A DNA stretch of 64,000 bases from contig NZ_CP034179.1 of the NCBI RefSeq assembly GCF_003860345.1, positions 806,001-870,000 of the forward strand, written 5' to 3'. The notes beneath the pieces were generated by a model. It was not told the origin of the DNA, did not search any database, and saw nothing but the letters and a program-made list of their open reading frames with translations. Below are positions 8,293-17,368 of the stretch, piece after piece; within the stretch, counting starts at the first letter, position 1; each line of letters starts with the position of its first letter. The position numbers were made by a program, and so were the translations under genes. This DNA comes from Caenibius tardaugens NBRC 16725. GTDB taxonomy: Bacteria > Pseudomonadota > Alphaproteobacteria > Sphingomonadales > Sphingomonadaceae.

Positions 8293-9106
8293 GGTGGTGT
8301 CAAAAGGATGGCCCTGCCCTCCCCGCGCCGTTAACCTAGGCGGATGAGCAAGACGCCAAATCCGTTCAGATATTTTCACTCATCGCCTGAAGTGATCCGC
8401 CTCGTGGTGATGATGTACATCAGGTTTCCCCTGTCGCTGCGGAATGTCGAAGACCTGCTTTTCGAGAGAGGGATCGATCTTTGTCATGAGACCGTGCGTC
8501 TTTGGTGGAATAGATTTGGCCCTCTCTTTGCAGCCGACATTCGCCGCCAGCGTGTGCAACGGATGCGTGGTTTTCGGTACTGGCGTTGGCACCTTGATGA
8601 GATGTATGTCCGTCTGAACGGTGAGATGGTTTATTTGTGGCGCGCCGTTGATCACGAGGGCGAAGTTCTCGAAAGCTACGTCACGAAGAAACCGCAGCTT
8701 TAAGCTTCATGAAGAAGGCGCTGAAGCGTCATGGGCAAGCTGACAAGATCGTCACTGACGGGCTGCGTTCTTATCCTGCTGCGATGAAGGATCTGGGCAA
8801 TCTCGAGCGCCGTGAGATGGGGCGCTATCTCAACAATCGGGCAGAAAATTCACACTTGCCCTTCCGGCGAAGAGAACGTGCGATGCAACGATTCCGGCAT
8901 ATGAAATCGCTACAAAAATTCGCTGCGGTCCACGCCTCTCTCACCAACCATTTCAACTCGGAACGCCACCTCGTCGACAGACAGACATTCAAGCTTCGCC
9001 GTTCGGCCGCACTGGCTGAGTGGCAATCACTTATGGGATGAGTCTCAGCACGGGCCTGGGCCCACTTTGCCAAACGGAGAGCAGTTCGCAACCGACTGAC
9101 ACCTCC
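8293..9106 (+). mobile_element. IS6-family element, copy A (inactive)
   Basis: The left end GGTGGTGTCAAAAGG begins at 8293 and the right end TGACACCTCC closes at 9106. The two tips are imperfect inverted repeats of each other. The transposase within is frameshifted. No 8-base target duplication is visible at the two ends. Confidence 0.8.
8344..9041 (+). pseudogene. IS6 transposase, frameshifted (copy A)
   Basis: Compared with the intact copies (for example 34321-35028), about 10 bases are missing after the VTKK codons near 8690. This shifts the frame and stops translation at 8703; the remaining C-terminal half is open from 8709. The first DDE residue (WHLDEMY) is on the first piece; the second Asp (VTDGLRSY) and Glu (NNRAENSH) are on the second. 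It also differs from other copies by a few substitutions (MMYIRF, GFRYWRW), so it is a separate older lineage. Confidence 0.88.
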
Positions 9107-9210
9107 CTCGGCAGCTCTCCCCGAGTGGCAATCGCTTATGGGATAAGCTCAGCTCAGACCTGGGCCTACTTCGCCAAACGGAGAGCAGTTCGCAACGGGC
9201 TGACAGCACC
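9107..9210 (+). repeat. IS6 right-end remnant
   Basis: The segment repeats the last ~100 bases of an IS6 copy (GAGTGGCAATCGCTTATGGG through to TGACAGCACC at 9201-9210) directly after the right end of copy A, with several substitutions. It is the leftover end of a neighbouring IS6 copy. Confidence 0.75.
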
Positions 9211-9232
9211 ATTTGACGCGTTGATCATCCGT

Positions 9233-9279
9233 TGAGGTTAACGGCGCTGGGAGGGTGGGGCCATCCTTTTGACACCACC
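9233..9279 (-). repeat. IS6 left-end remnant, inverted
   Basis: Reverse complement of the first ~47 bases of the IS6 left end (GGTGGTGTCAAAAGGATGG reading from 9279 leftwards). No transposase is attached. Confidence 0.78.
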
Positions 9280-9324
9280 CATCAAACCTATTTTACCCCT
9301 TGCAGCGCAGGGGCCATCCACAGA
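9280..9324 (+). repeat. IS1111 right-end remnant
   Basis: Matches the last 45 bases of the IS1111-type element at 49574-50960, including its subterminal repeat CAGGGGCCATCCAC. It is immediately followed by TGACAGCACC, an IS6 tip. The remnant starts where an inverted IS6 end has cut it. Confidence 0.75.
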
Positions 9325-9336
9325 TGACAGCACCCT

Positions 9337-11775
9337 TCAAAAATTTAAACTCGCAGCTACACCGAACTCTCGAGGCTGAGTTGAGCTTATGAGCGAGTAT
9401 CCGGAGTTATAAGATCCTCCCACAGACGCCGTTGGAACATTAGCGTCCCCCAAAACATTAATGACTCTTTTTTGATTAAGAGCATTTTTTACAAACCCTT
9501 TAATCTCCCAACTATTTTTCAAATCACGTATTCCTATAAAAATTCCAACATTCACATTCGATCTATAATCGAAATTTGTTCTGTTATAATGAAACTTCGG
9601 CCTATATGTAACCAAAGAGCTCACAAATGGCTCTATCGATTCCATAGGAAATCTTATTTCTCCATTCACCGTCAAGTTGAAATCTGGAATTTCCGCCAAT
9701 CTTCCGCTTGTAGGGCAGTAACTCACGTTCCCCGATCCACTTACTTTTGGTGCCCCAAATGTGTCGGGTACCCCATCGCCATTGAAATCATTGCAGGGCA
9801 GCTTGGCCTTATTGAAACGTCCGTGGGCATAGGAAGCTCCAATCATCACATCCGAATTTGGCGTAGCGCGCACATGAACAGTTGCCTCGAGCCCCTTGAC
9901 CGTTGCGTCTCCATTGTAATTGAAACCTGACGGGAACACGCCATCCACTACCCCGTCCGGAGGACCTGCGGCCTGACCCAATGCATTTCTCGCACCAAAG
10001 TCATAGTAAATGTAAGGAATTCTTACTATATAGCCTTTGTATTTCTGATAGAATGCAGACAGATTGAACGTAATTTTACGATCAAGCAGCGACATTTTCA
10101 GACCCAATTCCACCGCATCAGAACGTTCACTTTTACTGCGGATCAGATCATTCGATATGTTTTGCGGCACACCAACGCCTGCAGACCCCAGCCGAAAGGA
10201 TCGGCCGTATGCAATGTACGTGGTGATGTCGGGCGTAATCTTGTAAGTGACCGTCGCCCCGCCAGTCAGAGCCTTCCCGTGGCCCACCGCGAGACCCTCC
10301 GGCACCAACGGCACTGTCCTTTCCGGGATCGGCGGACGCGCGGGTATGGGATAACCTGAAACGCCGGGAAAACCGGGGGAACTGACCGTGGAATAGGCGA
10401 ATTGCCTGTTCTTCTGATCGGTGTAACGCGCGCCGATTTCCAAAGTCAGCTCAGGAGTGAACTCGAAACGGCTGCTAGCCGCAATTGAGATCGACCGGTC
10501 ATTCATTGGAATACGAATAAACGTATTGATCGGCATATACAAACCAAGAACCGCCGGATAGTTTCCAAAATAGGTGTTTGACCTAAGAGATTGAGTCACC
10601 TCACCTGTAGTCTTGCTATAGAATGCACTTAACGACCAGTTCCATATTCCCGAATTATTGGAAATAGCCCTAAACTCCGTCGACAAAGACTTGTAAGGCT
10701 GCCGAACCAAACTGTTATTTATCAGTCCAGGTATAGAATTTCCGGTGTCCTGATCATACAACTGCGTTAACCTGGAGTTCTGATACCCACCTATTGCCAT
10801 CAAAGTGACTGAACCCAAATTCCATTCCGCCGAACCTGTGAAGAAATGAGACCGGTTGCGAAACCTTCGATCCCCCTCAGATACAGCAATATAATCAGAT
10901 GTGGTGGCTAATGGCCCGGAACGGGTAGAGCTACCAATTGTTGGGGCGGCGCCTCTACCGATAACTTGCTGATACAAAAGATTATCGATATTGAGATACT
11001 GATAGCTGAGATTGAGCTTGAAATTCTCATCGGGCTCCCAACGAAGTGAGAGGCGCGCACTTTCAGTACGTGATCTTGAACGCTTGGCAGTGGCAACATT
11101 ATAAACCTGATTACCCCGGCTTCCATCAACCAAGAAGGCAGCGCGCAACGCCAGCTTGTCCTTGACGAGCGGCATTGAAACGGCGCCTTGCAAATTATAA
11201 CCTGAGCGATCCGTTGCGGTTGCCTGCAGATACCCGCCCACGGTATCCAGCTCAGGCCATCGATTGCGGACCGTGATCGCGCCAGCTGGAGCCGTCCGTC
11301 CACGCAACGCCCCCTGCGGACCCCGCAGGACCTCAATCTGCTCTATATCGTAAATGGCGGCGAATGCGGTCTGGGCACTCGTCGGCACTTCATTAATATA
11401 GAAATCAACAGATGGGGATGTGCCCTGATCAGGATCGAAGGTCACCCCCCTCAGCGTTGCGGTGTTATTGCGTCCAGAACTGTTGCTGAGTTGCAGACCA
11501 GGGGCAAGCTTCTGCACATCCTTGATATCCAGTATGGCCAGTTTTTGCAGTTGCTCACCAGATGCCACATCGATGCTCATCGGAACATCTTGCAAGTTTT
11601 CATTGCGGCGCGCTGCCGTTACAATGATAAAGGAGGTGTCATCATTTTCTTTGAGCGCCGCATCTGCCTCAACCTGAGCAAAAGCAAGTTCCGAATTAAT
11701 ATTAAATGAACATACGCCTAAAAATGCGCATGAAGACCTGAGCAAAATTCTCCCCACAACACCTCTCCATGTCAT
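9337..11775 (-). CDS. TonB-dependent outer-membrane receptor
   Basis: An 812-residue TonB-dependent receptor. An N-terminal export signal ends near ELAFAQ. A TonB-box-like FIIVTAARRNENLQDVPMSI comes next, then the plug domain with LRGVTF and IEVLRGPQGALRGRTAPAGAI. The long beta-barrel ends in the canonical C-terminal Phe (AASLNF). It would import a large or scarce ligand across the outer membrane using TonB energy. It is followed on the same strand, upstream, by a phosphodiesterase of the alkaline-phosphatase superfamily, and the pair is divergent from a TetR regulator. The stop codon lies only two bases from an IS6 tip, yet the C-terminus looks complete. Ligand unknown. Confidence 0.92.
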   Translation of the reverse strand: MTWRGVVGRILLRSSCAFLGVCSFNINSELAFAQVEADAALKENDDTSFIIVTAARRNENLQDVPMSIDVASGEQLQKLAILDIKDVQKLAPGLQLSNSSGRNNTATLRGVTFDPDQGTSPSVDFYINEVPTSAQTAFAAIYDIEQIEVLRGPQGALRGRTAPAGAITVRNRWPELDTVGGYLQATATDRSGYNLQGAVSMPLVKDKLALRAAFLVDGSRGNQVYNVATAKRSRSRTESARLSLRWEPDENFKLNLSYQYLNIDNLLYQQVIGRGAAPTIGSSTRSGPLATTSDYIAVSEGDRRFRNRSHFFTGSAEWNLGSVTLMAIGGYQNSRLTQLYDQDTGNSIPGLINNSLVRQPYKSLSTEFRAISNNSGIWNWSLSAFYSKTTGEVTQSLRSNTYFGNYPAVLGLYMPINTFIRIPMNDRSISIAASSRFEFTPELTLEIGARYTDQKNRQFAYSTVSSPGFPGVSGYPIPARPPIPERTVPLVPEGLAVGHGKALTGGATVTYKITPDITTYIAYGRSFRLGSAGVGVPQNISNDLIRSKSERSDAVELGLKMSLLDRKITFNLSAFYQKYKGYIVRIPYIYYDFGARNALGQAAGPPDGVVDGVFPSGFNYNGDATVKGLEATVHVRATPNSDVMIGASYAHGRFNKAKLPCNDFNGDGVPDTFGAPKVSGSGNVSYCPTSGRLAEIPDFNLTVNGEIRFPMESIEPFVSSLVTYRPKFHYNRTNFDYRSNVNVGIFIGIRDLKNSWEIKGFVKNALNQKRVINVLGDANVPTASVGGSYNSGYSLISSTQPREFGVAASLNF

Positions 11776-11814
11776 AATTTTTCATGATCGATTTTCATTT
11801 TATATTATAAATAA

Positions 11815-13188
11815 TCAAAATGGGTTTTCCGCGGACTCGATCTGTTTGAGCGCACCGACCATTACGTCACCGTCCGTCGCTTTCATTTCCAATCCGAGGA
11901 TCGCCGCGACGGTCGGCGCGACATCCAACAATCGTGCCACGGACAACCTCTGCCCCTCACGAAAACTTGGGCCTGCGGCAATCATGCCCGTGTCCATCAA
12001 ACGGATTTCTGGAGTGTAGCCATGCATGCCCCGGAACCGAGTTGTGGGCAAACTGCGCTTAGTATCTGGCGCGACAGCGATCATATATCCCGGAGCAGCG
12101 GTGATCCCCGCCACAGCGTTCGGGTCGCCCCCAAGGCGCACAATATCTGCATCCGTCAACCAGACGAGGATTCCGCGATAGTCCTGCTCGATCTTTTTCT
12201 GAAGCTTGCCAAGAAACTCGTCGAGCAGCGCGGGATCGGCGTTGGGTTTGGCATGGAAAATGCCGGAGCCTGCATGTGATTCAAGAAACACCAAATCACT
12301 ATCAACGTCTCCCTCACGTGCCATGGCCAATCCGGTATCAAGCAGAAGTCTTCCCACATTGATCACCGTGTGCACGGGAGCAAAGCCATGATCACCTATA
12401 ACAATCACATCAGTCCGCTCAGCAGTGCCCGCCGTTTTCAAAGCCTCTATCAATGTGCCTACGTGCATATCGATATGCTCGAATGCTTGACGGGCCTGAC
12501 TCGAATTCGGGCCGAACCTGTGCTGCATGTGGTCCGCTTCGAGAAAATGAACGAGCATCAGGCCGGGCTTATGGCGCTTGAGAATTTGCGCCGCATAAGC
12601 CGCACTCATCCGGTCAAGATTCTCTATCGCATGGAGATCAGTCCGCTGCCCCACGGGCGGTGGCCCCACATCCCTCGACAATTCCTCAATGAGCCCCTTG
12701 GTTGCACCACGGGTCAATGCGATTTTTAGATCTTCCTTGCGTGTTTCATCTGTTTCAGTGATCAGCCAGTCGATCGCGGCGCCATAGGTCATCGGCCACA
12801 TAATTGCGGAAGTTGTAACACCTCCCTGCCTTGCGATGTCCCACAAGGCTGGCACCCGAATATCAGATGCATTCTTAAGCCAATCCAGCGTACCCAGGCG
12901 AAAGTTGGATGTAACCCCATGCCGAGCGGGCTCCACTCCCGTTACAATAGTTGTATGCGACGGGTACGTTACGCTAGGGAACACCCCGATAACGCCATCT
13001 GCATAAGCACCACGCTCTACGAGTGCAGTTAGATTGGGAACCGCCACCCCTGACCCGTCTGGATCACGATAGATTTCAGGCCTCAATCCATCTATGGAAA
13101 TGACCAAAACATGCGGCGTTTTCGCTGCCAAGGGGAGCGCCACGAAGCTTAGCACCCAGCAGCACAACACAATTAACCGTCGCAACAT
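11815..13188 (-). CDS. Exported nucleotide pyrophosphatase/phosphodiesterase
   Basis: A 457-residue member of the type I phosphodiesterase/nucleotide pyrophosphatase branch of the alkaline phosphatase superfamily. The N-terminal signal peptide (LIVLCCWVLSFVALPLAA) directs it to the periplasm. The fold start HVLVISIDGLRPEIY gives the first metal Asp; FPSVTYPSHTTIVTG carries the Thr nucleophile; HFLEADHMQHRFG and VIVIGDHGFAPV supply the remaining Asp/His metal ligands. GAGG lies a few bases before ATG 13188. It probably hydrolyses a phosphodiester or pyrophosphate, possibly preparing a ligand for the neighbouring TonB receptor. The substrate cannot be read from sequence. Confidence 0.88.
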   Translation of the reverse strand: MLRRLIVLCCWVLSFVALPLAAKTPHVLVISIDGLRPEIYRDPDGSGVAVPNLTALVERGAYADGVIGVFPSVTYPSHTTIVTGVEPARHGVTSNFRLGTLDWLKNASDIRVPALWDIARQGGVTTSAIMWPMTYGAAIDWLITETDETRKEDLKIALTRGATKGLIEELSRDVGPPPVGQRTDLHAIENLDRMSAAYAAQILKRHKPGLMLVHFLEADHMQHRFGPNSSQARQAFEHIDMHVGTLIEALKTAGTAERTDVIVIGDHGFAPVHTVINVGRLLLDTGLAMAREGDVDSDLVFLESHAGSGIFHAKPNADPALLDEFLGKLQKKIEQDYRGILVWLTDADIVRLGGDPNAVAGITAAPGYMIAVAPDTKRSLPTTRFRGMHGYTPEIRLMDTGMIAAGPSFREGQRLSVARLLDVAPTVAAILGLEMKATDGDVMVGALKQIESAENPF

Positions 13189-13255
13189 ACATCCCCTCAG
13201 AGCATATGAGCCAACACGCGAGAGCGACCCATTCCTAATCTTGCCTCAGAGAGAA

Positions 13256-13289
13256 TTTACACTATGTGTATTTTTACACAATATGTAAA
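13256..13289. promoter_or_regulatory. Probable TetR operator
   Basis: An inverted repeat of two 15-base arms with 12 matches around a TTTT centre (TTTACACTATGTGTA and its mirror) lies in the divergent gap between the phosphodiesterase gene (start 13188) and the TetR gene (start 13345). TetR regulators commonly bind such sites between themselves and the operon they control. Confidence 0.6.
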
Positions 13290-13344
13290 TAATTCAGCTT
13301 CCCCATTTCACCTCACGCTCTCGCAATCCCAATGGAGCCCCACC

Positions 13345-13953
13345 TTGTCGCTGTTAAAAAACAGAAAAGTTAGAACTGAGGAGCAAATCCTCAATGCTGC
13401 AGAGCGAATTTTCAGAGATTGCGGCTTTGACAATGCCCGCATGAGCGACATTGCAGAGCAAGCAGAGATAGCGCCCAAAACTCTCTTCAATTACTTCCAT
13501 TCGAAAGAGCGACTAGTTTTGGCTTTGATCATGCGTTGGTTGGAAAAAAACTATCTGCATTTCAAAGAAAATGAAAAACGTCATGTCGATGAAACTGACG
13601 ATATATTGCCAGAAAACGCGGAACTCCGCCTGGAAATTCTAGACAAAGAACGATGGCTATCGACCATGGCAGCACAGAAGACAGACATTCTGGTCTCCTA
13701 TCGCTGGAATTCCGAAAGATTAACAAGGGTTCTTGTTGCCGATCGTAACATCCGAATTTCACGAATTCGCGCTTTGCAGGAGCGTGGCAGTGTCAATGCG
13801 GATATCTCTCCAGAATTGATCAGCCAGATTTATGAGGGCATCAGGGACAATGTTCTCGGAACCTGGCTACTCACACCTGATTCACACCTTGATGTTCTGA
13901 AAACAAACATGCGACAGGCAATGAAGGTTTTTGTGAACGGCATTAGAAAATAG
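13345..13953 (+). CDS. TetR-family transcriptional regulator
   Basis: Residues about 10-57 form the TetR helix-turn-helix: RTEEQILNAAERIFRDCGFDNARMSDIAEQAEI then APKTLFNYFHSKERLV. The C-terminal ligand/dimer domain is unspecific. I prefer TTG 13345 as start: GGAG ends seven bases before it and it gives a normal 202-residue length. The in-frame ATG at 13264 lies inside the palindromic operator and adds 27 residues unlike the family. It likely represses the divergent phosphodiesterase-TonB receptor pair. An IS6 end starts at the base following its stop codon. Confidence 0.85.
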   Translation: MSLLKNRKVRTEEQILNAAERIFRDCGFDNARMSDIAEQAEIAPKTLFNYFHSKERLVLALIMRWLEKNYLHFKENEKRHVDETDDILPENAELRLEILDKERWLSTMAAQKTDILVSYRWNSERLTRVLVADRNIRISRIRALQERGSVNADISPELISQIYEGIRDNVLGTWLLTPDSHLDVLKTNMRQAMKVFVNGIRK

Positions 13954-14000
13954 GGTGGTGTCAAAAGGCTAGCCCCGCCCTCCCCGCGCGGCACTGTCAA
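13954..14000 (+). repeat. IS6 left-end remnant
   Basis: GGTGGTGTCAAAAGG and about 30 further bases match the IS6 left end, then similarity stops. It abuts the TetR stop codon exactly. The sequence from here to 14094 holds no gene. Confidence 0.75.
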
Positions 14001-14094
14001 AGCAACGTGGCTGCGGGCGCGCGAGGATGCTGACTTCAGCGAATGCCTCGCAAACCCCGCGCTCTTCCGCACAGCCCATTCCGACGGTTCAACT

Positions 14095-14775
14095 GGTGGT
14101 GTCAAAAGGATGGCCCCACCCTCCCCTTGCCGTTAACCTGAGCGGATGAGCAAGACGCCAAATCCGTTCAAATATTTTCACTCATCGCCTGAGGTGATCC
14201 GCCTCGTAGTGATGATGTACGTCAGGTTTCCCCTGTCGCTGCGGAATGTCGAAGACCTGCTTTTCGAGAGGGGAATCGATCTTTGCCATGAGACGGTACG
14301 GCTGTGGTGGAATCGTTTCGGGCCGTTGTTCGCTGCGGACATTCGCCGCCAGCGTGTGCAACGAATGCGTGGTTTTCGGCACTGGCGCTGGCATTTGGAC
14401 GAGATGTATGTCCGACTGAACGGCGAGATGGTTTATTTGTGGCGCGCAGTTGATCATGAGGGCGAAGTTCTCGAAAGCTACGTCACGAAGAAACGCGACA
14501 AATCTGCCGCTTTACGCTTCATGAAGAAAGCACTGAAGCGTCACGGCCAGGCTGACAAGATCGTCACCGACGGCCTTCGCTCCTATCCTGCTGCGATGAA
14601 GGATCTGGGCAATGTCGAGCGTCGTGAGATGGGCCGCTATCTCAACAACCGCGCTGAGAATTCCCACCTGCCCTTCCGACGAAGAGAACGCGCCATGCAG
14701 CGATTTCGGCAGATGAAATCACTACAGAAATTCGCCGCGGTCCACGCTTCTCTCACCAACCATTTCAACTCGGAA
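14095..14775 (+). mobile_element. IS6-family element, copy B (truncated)
   Basis: The left end GGTGGTGTCAAAAGG starts at 14095. The element stops at 14775 where an IS3-family element begins; its own right end is missing. Confidence 0.85.
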
Positions 14776-14778
14776 TGA
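14146..14778 (+). pseudogene. IS6 transposase, 3'-truncated (copy B)
   Basis: 210 of the usual 235 residues. DDE residues are all present (WHLDEMY, VTDGLRSY, NNRAENSH), but the reading frame runs into the IS3 end after ...NHFNSE and stops at a TGA supplied by that end. The last ~25 residues (from ERHLVDRQ) are lost. The nucleotide sequence is nearly the same as the partial copy at the right window edge (63649). Confidence 0.85.
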
Positions 14779-14838
14779 TCTGCCCCCTTCTGAGTGGTCC
14801 AGCATCTGTTTTAGATTTGACCATGAAGGAGGAATGTC

Positions 14839-15114
14839 ATGTCGAGGAAGCACAAGCCTGAGGAGGTTATCGGTAAGCTGCGTGAAGCGGAGATCGTGCT
14901 GGCTCAGGGCGGAACGGTTGCAGATGCTTGTCGGCGGATCGGCGTCAGCGAACAGAGCTACTACCGTTGGCGCAAGGAATATGGCGGCCTGAAGATGGAT
15001 CAGGCGCGTCGCATGAAAGAGCTGGAGAAGGAGAACGCCCGGTTGCGGCGGGCGGTGTCGGACCTGACGCTCGACAAGCTGATCTTGCAGGAGGCTTCCA
15101 GGGGAAACTTCTGA
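14839..15114 (+). CDS. IS3 orfA (helix-turn-helix protein)
   Basis: A 91-residue OrfA starting MSRKHKPEEVIGKLREAE, with a helix-turn-helix (GGTVADACRRIGVSEQSYYRWR) and a leucine-zipper-like coiled coil (MKELEKENARLRRAVSDLTL). AGGAGGAATGTC precedes the ATG. Just before its stop lies the classic slippery heptamer GGGAAAC (15102-15108), positioned so that a -1 slip enters orfB. Confidence 0.92.
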   Translation: MSRKHKPEEVIGKLREAEIVLAQGGTVADACRRIGVSEQSYYRWRKEYGGLKMDQARRMKELEKENARLRRAVSDLTLDKLILQEASRGNF

Positions 15115-16007
15115 GCCCCGCGCGCCGACGACGCTGTATTGATCATATCCGGGCAATAATGCCGGTGTCCGAGCGACGGGTCTGCCGTGTGCTTGGTCAA
15201 CATCGATCTACACAGCGCAAGACGCCGCGTGGGGCGGATGACGAAGCCGCACTGACCGAGGACATCATCGCCTTGGCTCGGCAATATGGTCGCTATGGCT
15301 ATCGCCGGGTGACGGCCTTACTGCGCGATGCGGGATGGCATGTGAACCGCAAGCGGGTCGAGCGCATCTGGCGCCGTGAAGGGCTCAAGGTACCGCAAAA
15401 GCAACCAAAGCGTGGCAGGCTGTGGCTCAACGACGGATCATGTATCCGACTGCGGCCTGAGTATCCCGGCCATGTCTGGTCGTATGATTTTGTCGAAGGA
15501 CGCACGCACGATGGCCGCAAGTTCCGCATCCTGTCGATCATCGATGAGGCCAGCCGCGAGTGCCTCGCTTTACCCGTCGCACGACGACTGCGAAGCGAAG
15601 ATGTACTGGCAGCATTGGCAGAACTCTTTGTCACCCGTGGTCCACCAGCGCACATCCGGTCTGACAACGGCCCGGAGTTTATCGCTAATGCTGTGCAACA
15701 GTGGTTGGCCAGGATCGGTGTGAAGACGCTCTACATCACACCCGGCAGCCCGTGGGAGAACGGTTATTGCGAGAGCTTCAATGGCTCGATGCGTGATGAG
15801 CTTCTGAATGGAGAGATCTTCTATACCCTGGCGGAAGCAGAAATCCTGATCGAAGCCTGGCGGCGGCACTACAACACCGTTCGGCCTCACAGCTCGCTTG
15901 GTTATCGGCCTCCAGTCCCGGAAACGGCCGTATCACCATGGCCGCCCTCCGGTTCCGCTTCGCTCCACCTGCGGCCAGCCATGGCGCCGGAGCTAGTTTT
16001 ACACTAA
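15102..16007 (+). CDS. IS3 orfB transposase (by -1 frameshift)
   Basis: The rve integrase domain carries the DDE triad in WSYDFVEG, IRSDNGPEF and NGYCESFNGSMRDE. The frame has no sensible start of its own; it is entered from orfA by -1 slippage at GGGAAAC, giving an OrfAB fusion (GKLLSPARRRRCIDH after the slip). It appears intact, including the HSSLGYRPP C-terminal signature. The frame is open further upstream but that part overlaps orfA. Confidence 0.9.
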   Translation, partial: GKLLSPARRRRCIDHIRAIMPVSERRVCRVLGQHRSTQRKTPRGADDEAALTEDIIALARQYGRYGYRRVTALLRDAGWHVNRKRVERIWRREGLKVPQKQPKRGRLWLNDGSCIRLRPEYPGHVWSYDFVEGRTHDGRKFRILSIIDEASRECLALPVARRLRSEDVLAALAELFVTRGPPAHIRSDNGPEFIANAVQQWLARIGVKTLYITPGSPWENGYCESFNGSMRDELLNGEIFYTLAEAEILIEAWRRHYNTVRPHSSLGYRPPVPETAVSPWPPSGSASLHLRPAMAPELVLH

Positions 16008-16298
16008 CAAATAACACGGACCACTCGGTGGGGGCCGGTCACTCCATCTCCCCAACGCGCTCCTTGAAACGGACTGTATATTCATCGCACCATGCGCCGC
16101 AGCAGATGGCAGCTTTCAGTGTGGTCCACATGCGACCCGAACGGCAGGAATGTTAGGGGTTAGCGGACATCACGCACCCATCATGTTGCTTGAACATCAG
16201 TCGAGAATTTATTCTCGCTTTCCCCCTTGCGGCACACGATTCATTCGCTGAAGTAAGATTCAAGCTTCTCATACGCATCGATAAGAGACTGTTGAACA

Positions 16299-17189
16299 AT
16301 GGATCTTCGAACACTCCGTCATTTCGTCACACTCGCCAACCGCTCAAGTTTTGTCGCCGCTGCGCAGGAGCTTAATCTGACGCAACCTGCGCTCAGCCGC
16401 AGCATTAAAGGTCTTGAAGGCGAATTGGGTACGCAACTTGTATTAAGGCATAGGAATGGCTGTTCTTTAACACCGGCAGGAGAGGTGTTGCTACAAGGCG
16501 CGGCTGCGATTTTAAGGCGATCAGCTGCTTTACAACACAATATGCGGGCGTTCGGTCGGGGTGAAATGGGGCATTTGCGCTTCGGCGCTGCTCCGCTGCC
16601 AGCCGCTCTATTCGTCCCACGCTTGATGAGTAAAATTGTTCACGCGCAATCAGGTGTAACGATAAGAGTTGCGTTAGGATCTATAAACTCTCTGTTAGAT
16701 CAATTGAGGCAGGACAAGATTGAGTTTTTCATCTGCGCCGAAACGCGGTTACCGCGAGATCCCGATCTTTCACTAACCAAACTTTTTGATGTTCCCGTTT
16801 CCTGTATAGTTCGAAAACAGCATCCTTTGGCTCGAAAACTGCAAGTTTCTATTGGTGATATGAAGAATTATCCGTTCGCATGTGTTGTGTCGGACTTCAC
16901 CCAGGGAAGTGATATCACTCCGAACACAACTCTAGGACTTCCAGTCACCATAGAATGCGATGATTATTTTATCCTTCACTCAGTAATAAGAGACTGTGAC
17001 GCGGTCTGCCTCTCATCTAGTGCACTTCTTGACGCACAGACTGATCTTTTGACTCTTCCCGTGATTGGAATTCCCCATAGTAACGCACTGGTGCTTGTTA
17101 GGCACCATGGACGTCAGCTTTCACCATTAGCAAATGCAGCCCTAGCTCAAATTCAAACCATTAATGGATCGAACCCACTGGAGGCGTAA
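16299..17189 (+). CDS. LysR-family transcriptional regulator
   Basis: A 296-residue LysR protein. The N-terminal winged helix-turn-helix is textbook: MDLRTLRHFVTLANRSSFVAAAQELNLTQPALSRSIKGLE then LGTQLVLR. The co-inducer domain from about residue 90 (LRFGAAPLPAALFVPRLM) is of ordinary length. It lies upstream of and in the same direction as the sterol-desaturase-family gene (17369), a possible target, although LysR genes are more often divergent from their targets. Base composition is lower in GC than the operons to the right. Inducer unknown. Confidence 0.9.
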   Translation: MDLRTLRHFVTLANRSSFVAAAQELNLTQPALSRSIKGLEGELGTQLVLRHRNGCSLTPAGEVLLQGAAAILRRSAALQHNMRAFGRGEMGHLRFGAAPLPAALFVPRLMSKIVHAQSGVTIRVALGSINSLLDQLRQDKIEFFICAETRLPRDPDLSLTKLFDVPVSCIVRKQHPLARKLQVSIGDMKNYPFACVVSDFTQGSDITPNTTLGLPVTIECDDYFILHSVIRDCDAVCLSSSALLDAQTDLLTLPVIGIPHSNALVLVRHHGRQLSPLANAALAQIQTINGSNPLEA

Positions 17190-17368
17190 CTCGTTTTGGT
17201 TGCGCTAGAAATCAACCATTCGCGGCAACGAAAAAGCTTAGCTTGGAGTTTTCAAAGGCCAACGGATGCACCTAGCTATCCATAAATTAAATTCATAGAA
17301 CTAAGGATTAGAATGCATTGGCCTCCTTTTTCTCGGACTGATAGGACATGGTTCGAAGAGAGGATCTC

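Larger units (their letters stand above)
14776..16041 (+). mobile_element. IS3-family element (IS407-like)
   Basis: Imperfect terminal repeats: TGATCTGCCCCCTTCTGAGT at the left, and the complement of TGACCGGCCCCCACCGAGTG at the right, followed inward by GGTCC. Two overlapping frames, orfA and orfB, are inside. It is inserted in IS6 copy B; the other half of that IS6 copy is not found on the right side and no target duplication is visible, so a deletion followed insertion. Confidence 0.88.
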
